Assembly: GCF_001659685.2 (NCBI RefSeq)
Contig: NZ_LXYE02000002.1
Span: 124,001 to 188,000 of the forward strand
Direction of reading: 5' to 3'
DNA from: Labilibacter marinus
Lineage (GTDB): Bacteria; Bacteroidota; Bacteroidia; Bacteroidales; Marinilabiliaceae
Length of the DNA stretch: 64,000 nt
In this document: positions 53,282 to 63,875 of the stretch, in pieces
Numbering within the stretch: the stretch's first letter is position 1
How the letters are laid out: each line of letters opens with the position of its first letter
The notes under the pieces: model-generated
The model's input: only the letters and a program-made list of their open reading frames with translations
The model's database searches: none
What the model was told of the DNA's origin: nothing
Program-made: the position numbers and the translations under genes

Positions 53282-53309
53282 ACTTCTAGGTTATAGAAAC
53301 CTGAGAAGT
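53282..53309. repeat. Imperfect hairpin, possible dispersed repeat
   Basis: ACTTCTaGGTT-ATAGA-AACCtGAGAAGT forms a stem without a T run. It lies between convergent DUF721 and the 53328 gene. A second copy is not in this window. Confidence 0.4.
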
Positions 53310-53327
53310 CTGTTCGGCAGGAAACCA

Positions 53328-54047
53328 CTAAATCGGTTCTTTTTCCTTCAACTTATTAATACGCGTTTTAACCTTAGCATTATTATCCTTTATAATAGTA
53401 TCAATCTTTTCTGCAGATTCTCGATATAGCTTAGGTTTAACAGTGGCCATCACATCAATATATTTATTTAAATCTTTATTGATGAGTGATTTTACCATTT
53501 CTCCAATTTTGCCCGCGGATAACATTTTACTTTGCTCAGCTTTTCTTGAGATATAATCTTGAAATGCACTCTCAAATATCTGCTGGTCTTTTTCCAGTTG
53601 TGAAATAAGGGTGTCAAATTCGTGTAGTTTAGCTAAACTAGGTGCCAGACTGGTCTTTTTTAAATCATTCAGCAAAGCATTAATATTGGCCGACTCTGCA
53701 CTATAACTCATATTTAGAACCTCCATACCGTAATTGTCTAATATGTTCGAAACTTCTTGAGCAGCTGCAACAGTTTCTGGATTCGGCCATAATAGTTTCG
53801 ATTTTATTTCTAAAAAGATTACACGAGCCGATTTATCGCGTTGTGCATCCAAAGGTGCCAAAGTGCTTTTTACAATCTCTTCCTTTAAGGTTTCCGTCAT
53901 TTTTAAGTTTAAGGAAGCTATTTCCTTAATGGTTTCAGTTAAATATTTATCGTCTGAAAAATCGGAGCTCGATAAGGTATTTAAAATTGACGTAGAGGTT
54001 GTATTTATTTCTTCAACGGTACTTCGGTAATTTATTAGCGCAATCAT
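53328..54047 (-). CDS. Helical protein, DUF6261-like
   Basis: A 239-residue, all-helical cytoplasmic protein. The layout (LDAQRDKSARVIF, AAQEVSNILDNYGMEVLNMSYSAES, FDTLISQLEKDQQIFESAFQDY) resembles DUF6261, a Bacteroidota family of unknown function. I am moderately sure of the family from pattern memory and cannot check it. No partner genes lie close. Confidence 0.6.
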   Translation of the reverse strand: MIALINYRSTVEEINTTSTSILNTLSSSDFSDDKYLTETIKEIASLNLKMTETLKEEIVKSTLAPLDAQRDKSARVIFLEIKSKLLWPNPETVAAAQEVSNILDNYGMEVLNMSYSAESANINALLNDLKKTSLAPSLAKLHEFDTLISQLEKDQQIFESAFQDYISRKAEQSKMLSAGKIGEMVKSLINKDLNKYIDVMATVKPKLYRESAEKIDTIIKDNNAKVKTRINKLKEKEPI

Positions 54048-54677
54048 AGAGTTATAATCAGAATATGTTCAGGAGGCTAATTTAAATAATTTGAAGATAA
54101 ATTACTTAAAAAATTTATTCAAGTAAGCATGTTTAAATGACAATGTACTTCATTATGCCTCCAATACTGGCCTAGTTCAAACTATAAATAGGCCTACAAT
54201 CATCTTTTATATTGCTATGGATATCTATTGGAGGTATTAAATCAGTTTTTGAATCAATCTGGTGGTCGACTATGGTATATAAAGTGTATTTATATGATCA
54301 TTATGAATAGCTAAATATGTTCCTTTTGACTTTCTTTTTTATACGGTCTGCAAGCTATATTATAATTGAGATATTTAGCGTTTTTAGGAATGGGTTTATA
54401 GCTCGAGTTTGTAAAGTATTAATTCTTGTATCCTAATGTAGGTGCGGATTATGTTTTGTGTTTGTTCTTAAGTTTAAGTTGCTTGAAGAAATTATTTGAA
54501 GATAAAATGTGGTAAGCAATGTGCACGAAAAATTGTTTTTATCAGCCTCCTAGCACAATGAATTAAAAACTTCGTTTTACATTTGAATAAGAAACATAAT
54601 TACAAAATATATGCTTCGCTAGCGATTAAAAATTTTGGAGTAAATCAACTTAAATTTTAAACTAAATTATTAAACTC
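54048..54677. other. Divergent intergenic region, no gene
   Basis: The longest gap in the window (630 bp), between the divergent 53328 gene and the SPFH gene. I see no ORF, RNA gene, repeat or clear promoter consensus. It could hold a small RNA. Confidence 0.4.
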
Positions 54678-56000
54678 ATGACTACATTTATTGGATTTTT
54701 AGTGCTAGTTGCTGGAGTGGCAGCATACATATTTTCAAAATTAGATAAACCTGGAAAGAAGTTTCCTGAAATATTACGAGGGGTAAAGAAAAAACATGGC
54801 CATATTTTAATTGGCGTAGGAATAGTTTTAATGTTACTGCAGTCTTTGTTCTTTTTTGCCGACAGAGGATTTAATTATTTACTAGTATCACCAACAGGTA
54901 AAATGAGTGCGGTGATGGAGCAAGGGATTAAATGGCGTGGTTTTGCAAAAATAGATAAATGGCAAAAATATATTGATGTTAAGGTGGTTAGTAAAGAAAC
55001 CGAATCGGATATTGATGAGTTGGAAGGGGTAATGCAACCGGTGCCTGTCCGTTTTATAGATCAAGTAACGGCTAATGGACATGTATCTTTGCGTTTTCAG
55101 CTTCCACAAGATACACCATCGTTTATAAAACTAGCGGTGAAGTATAGAACCATGAGTAATCTGGTAAATAATACTATTATACCTACGGTTAGAGAGCAGT
55201 TGATAAATACCGGTTATATGTTTGCTGCACAGAATTATATTTCTGGAGAAGCCCAGTCCTTTCGTCAAACCTTTGAAGAGCAGCTAAAAGAAGGTACTTA
55301 TGCAGTGAATAAAATTGAGGTTAAGGATACTATCTTCAACAATATTAATATGACCCAAAGAGACAGGTCGATAAAAGAGATCCAGACCAGTTATATTGTA
55401 GAGAAGATTATGAAAGATGGAATTCCTAAAAGAATACCTCATGAGCTATCGGAGAATAACATTATTGTATCGCAAGTAATTGTAGATAAAATTGACCTGG
55501 AGGCAACCTTTAAGCAAAGATTAGAAGCTCAACGTGATGAGTCGGCAAAAAGACAATTAGAACAGCAAATGATTGAGACTGCAAAAGCCGAACAGCAACG
55601 TATCGTAGCTCAAGGGGAGAGAGATAAAGCCGAAGAGAGAGTTACACAGGAAAAAGAACAAGTTAAAGCACTTATTGCCATAGAAACTAAACTTAAACAG
55701 GAAGAAACAAATAAAAAATTAGCGGCCATTGCACTAGAAACTGAACGTCTGTTAGCCAGCAAGAAAAAAGTAACAGCAGACGCTGAGGCTTACGAAATAT
55801 CAAGAAAAGTAAGTGCTGGTATTACTCCAGAAGTTAAACTTCAAATGGAATTGGATAGAGATGTAAAAGTAGCTGCAGAAATATCTAAAATCAAATTCCC
55901 AGAAACAATGATAATGGGAGGCAACTCAAAAGGAGGAACTCCATTAGAAAGTTTAATTGGAGCAGCAATGGCTAAACAATTACAAACCACAAAAAAATAA
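54678..56000 (+). CDS. SPFH/band 7 domain membrane protein
   Basis: A 440-residue protein with two N-terminal hydrophobic segments (about 1-18 and 40-60), then an SPFH-like domain (about 60-290) and a coiled-coil stretch rich in Glu, Lys, Ala and Gln (about 270-370). It resembles prohibitin and flotillin-like proteins, which form membrane microdomain scaffolds or act with FtsH-type proteases. No NfeD or FtsH gene is adjacent. The precise role is unknown. A terminator follows after 85 nt. Confidence 0.85.
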   Translation: MTTFIGFLVLVAGVAAYIFSKLDKPGKKFPEILRGVKKKHGHILIGVGIVLMLLQSLFFFADRGFNYLLVSPTGKMSAVMEQGIKWRGFAKIDKWQKYIDVKVVSKETESDIDELEGVMQPVPVRFIDQVTANGHVSLRFQLPQDTPSFIKLAVKYRTMSNLVNNTIIPTVREQLINTGYMFAAQNYISGEAQSFRQTFEEQLKEGTYAVNKIEVKDTIFNNINMTQRDRSIKEIQTSYIVEKIMKDGIPKRIPHELSENNIIVSQVIVDKIDLEATFKQRLEAQRDESAKRQLEQQMIETAKAEQQRIVAQGERDKAEERVTQEKEQVKALIAIETKLKQEETNKKLAAIALETERLLASKKKVTADAEAYEISRKVSAGITPEVKLQMELDRDVKVAAEISKIKFPETMIMGGNSKGGTPLESLIGAAMAKQLQTTKK

Positions 56001-56084
56001 TATGGCAACGGGCATATTAGAAAGCACAATAGTTAGACAAGCGTAAATGAGGCTATGGGTGCTTTCATTCAATGGTTAATCAAG

Positions 56085-56117
56085 AAAAGACGAGTCAATA
56101 ATTGATTCGTCTTTTTT
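56085..56117 (+). terminator. Terminator after the SPFH gene
   Basis: The stem AAAAGACGAGTCAAT / ATTGATTCGTCTTTT with little loop is followed by T residues. Confidence 0.85.
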
Positions 56118-56193
56118 GCGTTAAACAATGGCTTATTTAACTTGTGATTATAATACATTTCACTAATTTGCATATCCTTAAATATTATAAAAT

Positions 56194-56586
56194 ATGAACT
56201 GTCCAAGATGTAAATCTTCATTAGAAGAAGAAACAATTAAAGATATAAACGTAAGTATTCAGGTAGATTGCTGCACTGCTTGCGGTGGTAAATGGTTTGA
56301 TAAAGGTGAATTAGCTCAAGTTGAAGGTCTCATAGAGCCAATCATTTTAGAAATTAGAAAAATACCAAATAAAACAGATCAGCTAACACCTTTACAGTGT
56401 CCTAGTTGTGATAGTCAACACTTTATGCAAAAAGTGGAACATCGTAGAGATAAAAAAGTGATTATAGATTACTGTGCAAGCTGCAAAGGAATTTGGTTGG
56501 ATAAAGGAGAGCTAGAAGCTATTCAAAAAGAAAATTACTTTGTTACTATAGGTAAGTTGTTAAAATGGGTTGCTCTTGGAGATTAG
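56194..56586 (+). CDS. zf-TFIIB double zinc-ribbon protein
   Basis: A 130-residue protein with two copies of the zf-TFIIB ribbon: C3, C6, C27 and C30, and then C69, C72, C94 and C97. Each is followed by the family's W..KGEL segment (KWFDKGELAQVE and IWLDKGELEAI). The function is unknown; similar proteins are presumed to bind nucleic acid or to serve as zinc-binding adaptors. Confidence 0.9.
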   Translation: MNCPRCKSSLEEETIKDINVSIQVDCCTACGGKWFDKGELAQVEGLIEPIILEIRKIPNKTDQLTPLQCPSCDSQHFMQKVEHRRDKKVIIDYCASCKGIWLDKGELEAIQKENYFVTIGKLLKWVALGD

Positions 56587-56716
56587 TTTGTTAAGTCTTA
56601 GTTTTATTCTGAAATACATATAATTTACTACGAGCTATGGCTATGATAAATTAGGGTGATTACTTGCCAATTAAGATAAACAAGAATACCTTAATTAAAA
56701 TCTAAATTTACATTAA

Positions 56717-58141
56717 ATGATTACTTTTTTTATTTGCGTTGCCATTCTAGTCGCGGCATACTTTATTTACGGAGGATTTATTGAAAAGCAATTTGGAGCA
56801 GATGCTAATAGACCAACACCGGCTATTACTCAGAATGATGGAGTTGATTTTGTTCCGTTAAGCAATGGTAAAATATTTTTAATTCAGTTTTTAAATATTG
56901 CAGGTTTAGGACCCATTTTTGGAGCTATTGCAGGTGCGTTATGGGGGCCTGTAGCATTTATTTGGATAGTGGTTGGCTGTATTTTTATTGGTTCTGTTCA
57001 TGATTACTTCTCAGGTATGTTATCCATTCGACATAAAGGAGCTAGCATTCCTGAAATTGTAGGTATGTATCTAGGTAAGGGTGCCAAAAACTTTATGCGC
57101 ATATTTGCCGTGGGGCTGTTGATTATTGTGGGTGTTGTGTTTGTAAAAGGTCCAGCTTCTATTTTGCATGGAATTACACAGTGGGATGTAACCTGGTTAG
57201 TGGTGGGAATATTTATATATTACCTATTGGCCACTATGATTCCTATTGACAAGCTAATTGGTAAGATTTATCCTATTTTTGGCCTTAGTTTATTAATAAT
57301 GGCTTTAGGTATTACCATTACTATGGTATTGGGTGGCTTTGAAGTGCCAGAATTGGTTCCTGAAAATATAACCAATATGCATGCCGATTCATCTAAATTT
57401 CCAATATATCCTTTGTTGTTTATCACCATAGCATGTGGAGCTGTTTCTGGTTTTCACTCCACACAATCTCCATTAATGGCTAGGTGTTTACCCAATGAAA
57501 GAGATGGCAAGCGAATATTTTTTGGTGCCATGATAGCAGAAGGAATTGTAGCTTTAATTTGGGCTGCTATTGCCATGTCATTTTTTGGAGGAGTTAAGGA
57601 ATTAGGCCAAACGTTAAGTCAACCCAACCAAGATGTTGCTTGGGCGGTAAATAAAATATGTAATACCTTATTGGGTAAGGTTGGCGGAATATTAGCTTTA
57701 ATTGGTGTGGTGGCAGCTCCTATTACCTCGGGTGATACCGCATTTAGAAGTGCCCGATTAACCATTGCCGATTCTTTTAATATTCAACAAGGAAAGCTGA
57801 TACAGAGGTTGTATGTAACCGTTCCTATTTTTGCTGTGGCTATATTGTTAACACAAATAGATTTTAGTGTGGTATGGCGTTATTTTGGCTGGGCCAATCA
57901 AACCTTATCAGTTTTTGTATTATGGACTGCTGCAGTGTATATGCGAAAAACAACGGGTAAGTTTTGGTTTGTTCTAATTCCAGCCATATTCATGACTTCG
58001 GTGGTGACTAGTTATATATTAATTGCGCCAGAAGGATTCAATCTAAGTCAGGAAATATCCTATACTGTAGGTGTTTTGGCAGGAATTATAGCTATGGTTA
58101 GCTATTTGTTTTTGATTAAAAAGCCAGAAGTTTCGGAATAA
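56717..58141 (+). CDS. cstA: Carbon starvation CstA-family transporter
   Basis: An inner-membrane protein of 474 residues with about 13 hydrophobic segments. CstA signatures are FIYGGFIEKQFGAD, AGLGPIFGAIAGALWGP, GSVHDYFSG, GFHSTQSPLMARC and PITSGDTAFRSARL. CstA proteins import peptides or pyruvate. The E. coli form has about 700 residues; this is the short form common in Bacteroidota, without the C-terminal helices. It is monocistronic with a terminator. Confidence 0.92.
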   Translation: MITFFICVAILVAAYFIYGGFIEKQFGADANRPTPAITQNDGVDFVPLSNGKIFLIQFLNIAGLGPIFGAIAGALWGPVAFIWIVVGCIFIGSVHDYFSGMLSIRHKGASIPEIVGMYLGKGAKNFMRIFAVGLLIIVGVVFVKGPASILHGITQWDVTWLVVGIFIYYLLATMIPIDKLIGKIYPIFGLSLLIMALGITITMVLGGFEVPELVPENITNMHADSSKFPIYPLLFITIACGAVSGFHSTQSPLMARCLPNERDGKRIFFGAMIAEGIVALIWAAIAMSFFGGVKELGQTLSQPNQDVAWAVNKICNTLLGKVGGILALIGVVAAPITSGDTAFRSARLTIADSFNIQQGKLIQRLYVTVPIFAVAILLTQIDFSVVWRYFGWANQTLSVFVLWTAAVYMRKTTGKFWFVLIPAIFMTSVVTSYILIAPEGFNLSQEISYTVGVLAGIIAMVSYLFLIKKPEVSE

Positions 58142-58167
58142 AGAATAAGAATTAAGCTTGGATTAAT

Positions 58168-58206
58168 AGCCCCTATCGATATGTTAATTCGATAGGGGCT
58201 TTTTTA
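58168..58206 (+). terminator. Terminator after cstA
   Basis: The stem AGCCCCTATCGA / TCGATAGGGGCT with a 9-nt loop is followed by six T residues. Confidence 0.92.
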
Positions 58207-58325
58207 CTTTTATGGCTAAACGGATTGGATAAAATAGAGCATAAAGTGGGTAAATTATTTTATGATTAGGGCTTGGTTTGATGTTATTTTTATAGAAATA
58301 TTGAAGGTTAATTAATTCTATAATA

Positions 58326-59591
58326 ATGGAAAACAAAAGTTTTAATTCTACACGCTCATCGTTGGTAGTTTTTACCGCAGGAGCATTTTTCTTTTACAGT
58401 TTTATTCAGATGACGTTGTTCAGTACAGAGGCCATGAAGGAATACTTTATGGAAGTACTATCTTTAAAAACAACGACTGAATTTGGTAATTTTGCGGGAA
58501 CATTTCTATACGGAACCGTTCTCCTTTTAATTCCTATAGGTTTACTTTTGGATAAAATATCCGTTCGTAAAACCGTGATAGCGATGATTGCAATTATGGT
58601 GGTTAGTGTATTTGGTTTAACCTTTACAACTAATGTTTATGTGGCCATGGTTTTAAGGTTTATTATGGGTATTGCACATTGTGTGGCATTTATGGCCCCA
58701 TTCCGTTTGGCACCGCGCTGGTTTCCATCACGTAAACTGGCCTTGGTAGCAGGTTTGTTATTAACTTTTGCGGTGTTTGGAGGATGGGTTTCTGGAGCGC
58801 CAATGTTAGCTTTAATTAAAACGTTGGGTGGCGAAACTACTATGGTGATTAATGGTTCATTGGGGTTTGTTATATTTATTTTAGCCTTACTATTTTTAAA
58901 AGATTTTCCAGAAGAGTCTTCAGAAGAGCTTAGTCAAGTGGATTCTATATCTGTAATGGAAGGTTTAAAATTAGCTGCTAAAAATAAACAGAATTGGTTG
59001 GCAGGTTTATATATAGGATTATTAAATCTATCCGTTTTATTATTAGGAGCGGTATGGGGAACTACCTATCTTAAATTTGTAAACCCAGACTTTTCGGAAG
59101 CTACATATACTGGTATTATTGGAATGATTTTTATTGGCACTATGATTGGTTCACCTATTTGTGGTTGGATTTCGGATAAAATTAAATCCAGAAAACTGGC
59201 CATGATTGGAGGAGGTATACTTTCCTTATTAGTGATGTTCATAATTATTTTTCCACCCTCAAACAGTGCAGGATTATTTTATGTATTGTTTTTACTATTG
59301 GGTATATTAACAGCGGCACAAAGTATAGGTTACCCTGTAATAGCAGAGTCAAATCAAGATAGAGTATTGGGTACTGCCAATGGGTTATCAGCGGTTATTT
59401 TAATGGGAATAGGAGCCATTGGGCAACCTTTGTTTGGTCAATTAGTTACTCAGTTTGGTGGAGGAGAGGGGGCTAGTGCTGCGCAATTGCAAAGTGCCTT
59501 TCAGAACGCAATTTGGGTAATGCCTATAGCTTTTATCGTAGCGGTGGTTTGCGCTATTTTATTAAAAGAAACATTTAAAAAGGAAGCCTAG
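58326..59591 (+). CDS. Major facilitator superfamily transporter
   Basis: An inner-membrane protein of 421 residues with about 12 hydrophobic helices. The MFS loop 2-3 motif appears as GLLLDKISVRK and its second-half counterpart as GWISDKIKSRK. It resembles the OPA/nitrate-type or sugar-phosphate-type MFS members, but the substrate is not evident. No regulator or catabolic gene is adjacent. A bidirectional terminator follows. Confidence 0.88.
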   Translation: MENKSFNSTRSSLVVFTAGAFFFYSFIQMTLFSTEAMKEYFMEVLSLKTTTEFGNFAGTFLYGTVLLLIPIGLLLDKISVRKTVIAMIAIMVVSVFGLTFTTNVYVAMVLRFIMGIAHCVAFMAPFRLAPRWFPSRKLALVAGLLLTFAVFGGWVSGAPMLALIKTLGGETTMVINGSLGFVIFILALLFLKDFPEESSEELSQVDSISVMEGLKLAAKNKQNWLAGLYIGLLNLSVLLLGAVWGTTYLKFVNPDFSEATYTGIIGMIFIGTMIGSPICGWISDKIKSRKLAMIGGGILSLLVMFIIIFPPSNSAGLFYVLFLLLGILTAAQSIGYPVIAESNQDRVLGTANGLSAVILMGIGAIGQPLFGQLVTQFGGGEGASAAQLQSAFQNAIWVMPIAFIVAVVCAILLKETFKKEA

Positions 59592-59606
59592 ATATTTGAT
59601 ATATAA

Positions 59607-59651
59607 GGCAGAACCAATCAAGAGATACGCTTATTGGTTCTGTCTTTTTTT
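59607..59651. terminator. Bidirectional terminator
   Basis: The stem GGCAGAACCAAT / ATTGGTTCTGTC followed by seven T lies between the convergent MFS gene and the membrane protein gene at 59658. Confidence 0.88.
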
Positions 59652-59657
59652 GTGTGT

Positions 59658-60842
59658 TTATATTTTAAAATTTAAAGGGTTTGCTTTAAGAAATTTAGCT
59701 GGAATATTTAATAAAGTTGCACAAGCAATCCACCATAACCAACAATAAACTCCAAAAGGTAAGTATCCAAAATATCCCAGAATGGGCATTTCAAAAACAT
59801 GAAAAGCGTTTACGTAAGGTAAACTGTATTGCCAATATGCGGGATCATTAGTAAACAGGGCTACTTGTCCATCATGAATGGCGCTCAAATAATTTTGTCC
59901 TTCAAGGGTAAATCCTGCTACAAAATAGGTTAAAGCGGATAGTAATACTGGTCCCCAATTACCTTCTTTAATAGAGTCAAAAGGCGTCCATACTTTTATC
60001 TTATTTAAAACTACCCCTAAAATTACGGGAGGAGATACCCATAAAATAAAGAATAATTTATCAGGAAAAAGTCCTGCAGCAAACATTGAAACTAATGACC
60101 CAATTAGTAATGTGTTTTTCACTAAGTTATTTAAGTTTATTTTAATGCCGTTTTTAAAACGATTGGCAAATTTTGGAAAGGTCATAAATAATAGGTACCA
60201 TTCAAATGCTAATGGTAATAATCCAGATGAAATAACAAAAGCATATAACAAAAACTCTTCTCTATCCAGAATGTTACCCCATGGATAATACCAGTTATCA
60301 TCCACAAAAAAGTTCATAAATTCAAAAATCATCCAACCAGTCATGGATGCAATTCCAATACCAATTAGTTCTTGGGGTATTTTTGCTACCAATGAGTTGC
60401 CACCCGTTCTTCTATATACTATTCCATCCAAAATTAATACCGCTCCCCAAAAAAGAGGGAAGTCGCTCCAGTGTATAAACCAGGCTGGCTGTTTAAGGTG
60501 CAGACTTAAAAAAGTTAATGAAGTCCCCCAGCATAATAACCCGAACCAAAACCAGTAAGGTAATTTGGCTTTCTTTATTTCAGGAAGGTCTCTGATTTCT
60601 ACTTTTTTAAAACCAAATAACTTTGGCACAATATATACTGCGGCAATGCCCGCACATACTATGGCTATAGCGCAAAATATTAATAAGTTAAACTCAGGCT
60701 TATCCATAGGTTTTAACGGAGGATAGGCAAAAAAGTCTGCAGGATAGCTACCATTATAATATAGGTATCCACCTAACCAAGGCAAAAATAACATAGCGGC
60801 CATGGATAGAAGCAGATAAATCATTTTACGTGTTATGCTCAT
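59658..60842 (-). CDS. Polytopic membrane protein of unknown function
   Basis: A 394-residue protein with about ten hydrophobic helices and many Trp and Pro residues in the loops (for example WYYPWGNI). I do not recognise the family. It lies 43 nt downstream of the DUF1361 gene on the same strand, so the two are probably co-transcribed. No enzyme motif is seen. Confidence 0.72.
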   Translation of the reverse strand: MSITRKMIYLLLSMAAMLFLPWLGGYLYYNGSYPADFFAYPPLKPMDKPEFNLLIFCAIAIVCAGIAAVYIVPKLFGFKKVEIRDLPEIKKAKLPYWFWFGLLCWGTSLTFLSLHLKQPAWFIHWSDFPLFWGAVLILDGIVYRRTGGNSLVAKIPQELIGIGIASMTGWMIFEFMNFFVDDNWYYPWGNILDREEFLLYAFVISSGLLPLAFEWYLLFMTFPKFANRFKNGIKINLNNLVKNTLLIGSLVSMFAAGLFPDKLFFILWVSPPVILGVVLNKIKVWTPFDSIKEGNWGPVLLSALTYFVAGFTLEGQNYLSAIHDGQVALFTNDPAYWQYSLPYVNAFHVFEMPILGYFGYLPFGVYCWLWWIACATLLNIPAKFLKANPLNFKI

Positions 60843-60885
60843 GGTGTTTAAGTTTTAGATAGTTAATTATAAGTTAGTTGTAGTT

Positions 60886-61584
60886 TTAATATTCGTCTAC
60901 CTTAATATTATTAATGAAGTAAAACATGATTAAGAGTAAATACTGTATTACTCCAAATAGAACCATTATAGCGTACGCTGGCCAGTTTTCTTGAATGGGC
61001 CAAAGAGAATTCCATACTATTTTTAATATTTTAACCGGTTCTAAAAATATTTCCCAGGAGTATAAATAACCATTTCCTAATTTAATAGCAGATAGCAATT
61101 CTCGTCCCATATAAAAACCCAGACAGCTTAATATAAGTGTGCTATGTATAGCTATTTTGGCAAATCGCTGACTGTATCTCTTTTTGAATAAAGAATACAT
61201 CATTTTTAAGGATAAGAAACCATAAAAAACGGAGAGCATAGCTAGGGAAAATATAATTAGAGTATCGTACTTAATTAAATCAGCATTTTGCTTAATTGCA
61301 GGATCTTGGCTATCGTGAATTAAATCACTAATCATATAAGGTGCATTGGGGTAAAATAAAACCCACAACAAGGTTCCCAACCAAAAAATCCAAGTGTTAA
61401 TTTTAGAATTAAATCGATATAGTAAATAAGCGATGGTAATTACTGGGGCTGATCCTATAAATAAGTTAGACCTGAGGAATGAATAAAAGTCGTTACCTAC
61501 AATTAAGTTTCGAATTGCTAGAATAAGAAGATTAGCAAGTGTTAGTATAAGTACAACGCGAACAATGTTGTTTTTTTTCTTCAA
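60886..61584 (-). CDS. DUF1361 membrane protein
   Basis: A 232-residue protein with about six membrane helices. The region FYPNAPYMISDLIHD and the CLGFYMGRELL segment near residue 160 match the DUF1361 pattern. The function is unknown. It is the first gene of a two-gene unit with the polytopic protein at 59658. Confidence 0.82.
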   Translation of the reverse strand: MKKKNNIVRVVLILTLANLLILAIRNLIVGNDFYSFLRSNLFIGSAPVITIAYLLYRFNSKINTWIFWLGTLLWVLFYPNAPYMISDLIHDSQDPAIKQNADLIKYDTLIIFSLAMLSVFYGFLSLKMMYSLFKKRYSQRFAKIAIHSTLILSCLGFYMGRELLSAIKLGNGYLYSWEIFLEPVKILKIVWNSLWPIQENWPAYAIMVLFGVIQYLLLIMFYFINNIKVDEY

Positions 61585-62051
61585 ATTAAGGTCCTCCAGT
61601 TTTATAGATGATATTTGTAATTAAACAATACAATAAACAAAATGTATGACAATGTAATTATGAATATTTTTTTATGCAAAAAATAAAGACTCTATTTTAT
61701 AGAAATATTAATAATTATACAATATAAAATTTAGTGTTGATTTATATATCTGATTTTGTTGATTGAATTGTGGACTAGATAGTTCTATTGATTTAATTAC
61801 GGACTCTTAATCGTTGCGCTATTTAATTAATAATTTAATTGTTTATTTGGTCGACAAAGTATGTTTATTGAAGATAATGATTGTATTAGATATGAGATGT
61901 GTGAAAATTGTAATAGTGAGGTTTAAGCAAGTACTTAGGTCCAATTCGGGAATTTATTACTATAACAATATTGAATTCTATTTCTTTTCTTAATATCTTT
62001 AGAATACATAGTGAGCTATTTCCTTTGTTTCTATAGTAAAGATTCGTTTGT
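61585..62051. other. Divergent intergenic region, no gene
   Basis: This 467-bp AT-rich gap separates the divergent DUF1361 and histidine kinase genes. I see no ORF, RNA gene or clear repeat, and no perfect -7 element. Confidence 0.4.
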
Positions 62052-63764
62052 ATGCTAGAAAATCGTGATTCATATATGAGAGAAATTGAGCGGTTAAAAA
62101 CTGAGCTCGATAAAGTAAAGCATAGAGAGAAGTACTATCATCTTATTTACGAGTCCAATAATGATCTAATTTTTATTCATAATAAAGAAGGTCATATAAT
62201 TGATGTGAATCAAAGTGTTGTTGATCGGTTGGGGTATAGTAAGGAGGAGATGTTAACACTATCGGTGGCTGATTTAAGTTCAGATGTTAAGCCATATACA
62301 TTAGATGAGGCTAAAGTTCACTTAGGTAATGCTCATTATACAGAAAGATACCTTTTTGAATGGCAGTCAAAATCCAAATCGGGGGATATCTTTTGGGTTG
62401 AAGTTTCCTTAAAAAAAGTAGAATTAAATGGTCAGGAGCATATTATTGCTATAGCACGAGATATAAATGAAAAGAAAAAGGCGGAGCAAGAGTTATTCGA
62501 AACGAAAAATTTATTAGAAGCATCAATCGCTCAATCATCATCAGGCATTTTAATTGCTGATGCTCCTAATGTGAATATTAGGGTGGCCAATAATGCGGCC
62601 TTTGGTATAAGAGGCGAAAGGTCTGAATTATTAACAGATATTGATGTGGAAAAGCATGGTGAGCGCTGGCAGACCTACAAGCCAGATGGAACTCCTTATC
62701 CTCCCCTTGAACTTCCTTTGTCCAGAGCAGTAATGAAGGGAGAAATAACAACTGGTGAAGATTTAATTTTAAAAGATAAATCAGGTGATGTTCATTGGAT
62801 AAATGCAAATGCGGCACCAATTTATGATAGCAAAGGAAATATAACGGCAGGTATTGTTGTATTTTTAGATGTTACAGATAAAAAAAACATAGAATTAGAA
62901 TTAAGGCAACATAAGGAAAATCTTGAAAAACTTGTTAAAGAAAAGACAGAAGACCTTGAGGCTGTAAATGAGGAGTTAAAAACCATTAATGATGATTTAT
63001 TTGAGAAGAATGAAATCATTAAAAAGCAGAACAGCGAACTTAAGTCAACACTAGAGAACTTGAAGAAAACACAGACACAATTATTACATGCCGACAAAAT
63101 GGCTTCGTTAGGTATTTTAACAGCTGGAGTTGCACACGAATTGAATAACCCCTTAAATTATATAAGTGGAGCATACTTAACGCTCAATAATTATTTCTCT
63201 AAAAATGAAGATATATCACAAAAGGATGTAACGATTTCGATATTGGCCTTGAAGGAAGGATTGTCGCGGGCGACAAATATTATCCAAAGTCTTAATCAAT
63301 TTAGTAGAGATAGTAAAATAATAGATGAGGATTGTGCTATTCATGAAATTATTGATAATTGTTTAATAATGATTAGGCAACATCAAGAAGATGATATTGC
63401 TATTGTTAAAGATTATTGGAAAGGGGACATTCTGTTTAAAGGTAATGTAGGTAATTTACATCAAGTATTTTTAAACATACTTACTAATGCTATTCAGTCT
63501 ATAAAAAGGGAGGGCGAAATAACAATAAAGACTTCGTTAGAGAATAACAATTGTGTAATCTCAATTAGTGATAGTGGTTGTGGAATTCCAAAGGAGGATA
63601 TGAAGAGAATAACGGATCCTTTTTTTACAACCAAACCGCCTGGTGAAGGAACTGGTTTGGGCTTATCGATAACCTATAATATAATCCAAGAACACCATGG
63701 CAACATCTCGTTTAAATCTGAGCCAAACAAAGGTACTATTGTTACTGTGCGCTTACCTGTATAG
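62052..63764 (+). CDS. PAS-domain sensor histidine kinase
   Basis: A 570-residue soluble kinase without a signal peptide or membrane helix. Two PAS domains lie at about 25-145 and 155-285 (DVNQSVVDRLGYS; WINANAAPIYD), followed by a coiled coil at about 285-345. The phosphoacceptor is H362 in AHELNNPL. The ATPase domain has NLHQVFLNILTNAI, DSGCGIP and GTGLGLSI. No response regulator or receiver domain is adjacent, so it acts on a partner elsewhere. It may sense a cytoplasmic ligand or redox state (inference). Confidence 0.93.
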   Translation: MLENRDSYMREIERLKTELDKVKHREKYYHLIYESNNDLIFIHNKEGHIIDVNQSVVDRLGYSKEEMLTLSVADLSSDVKPYTLDEAKVHLGNAHYTERYLFEWQSKSKSGDIFWVEVSLKKVELNGQEHIIAIARDINEKKKAEQELFETKNLLEASIAQSSSGILIADAPNVNIRVANNAAFGIRGERSELLTDIDVEKHGERWQTYKPDGTPYPPLELPLSRAVMKGEITTGEDLILKDKSGDVHWINANAAPIYDSKGNITAGIVVFLDVTDKKNIELELRQHKENLEKLVKEKTEDLEAVNEELKTINDDLFEKNEIIKKQNSELKSTLENLKKTQTQLLHADKMASLGILTAGVAHELNNPLNYISGAYLTLNNYFSKNEDISQKDVTISILALKEGLSRATNIIQSLNQFSRDSKIIDEDCAIHEIIDNCLIMIRQHQEDDIAIVKDYWKGDILFKGNVGNLHQVFLNILTNAIQSIKREGEITIKTSLENNNCVISISDSGCGIPKEDMKRITDPFFTTKPPGEGTGLGLSITYNIIQEHHGNISFKSEPNKGTIVTVRLPV

Positions 63765-63875
63765 TTTTTTACTATATACAGATATGTAAATGTACTACTA
63801 AACTCATGTTTTGTACCGCGGCAATCATTACAGCAAATAATAAGAATGTACTTTGTTGTATAAACAGATTATACT

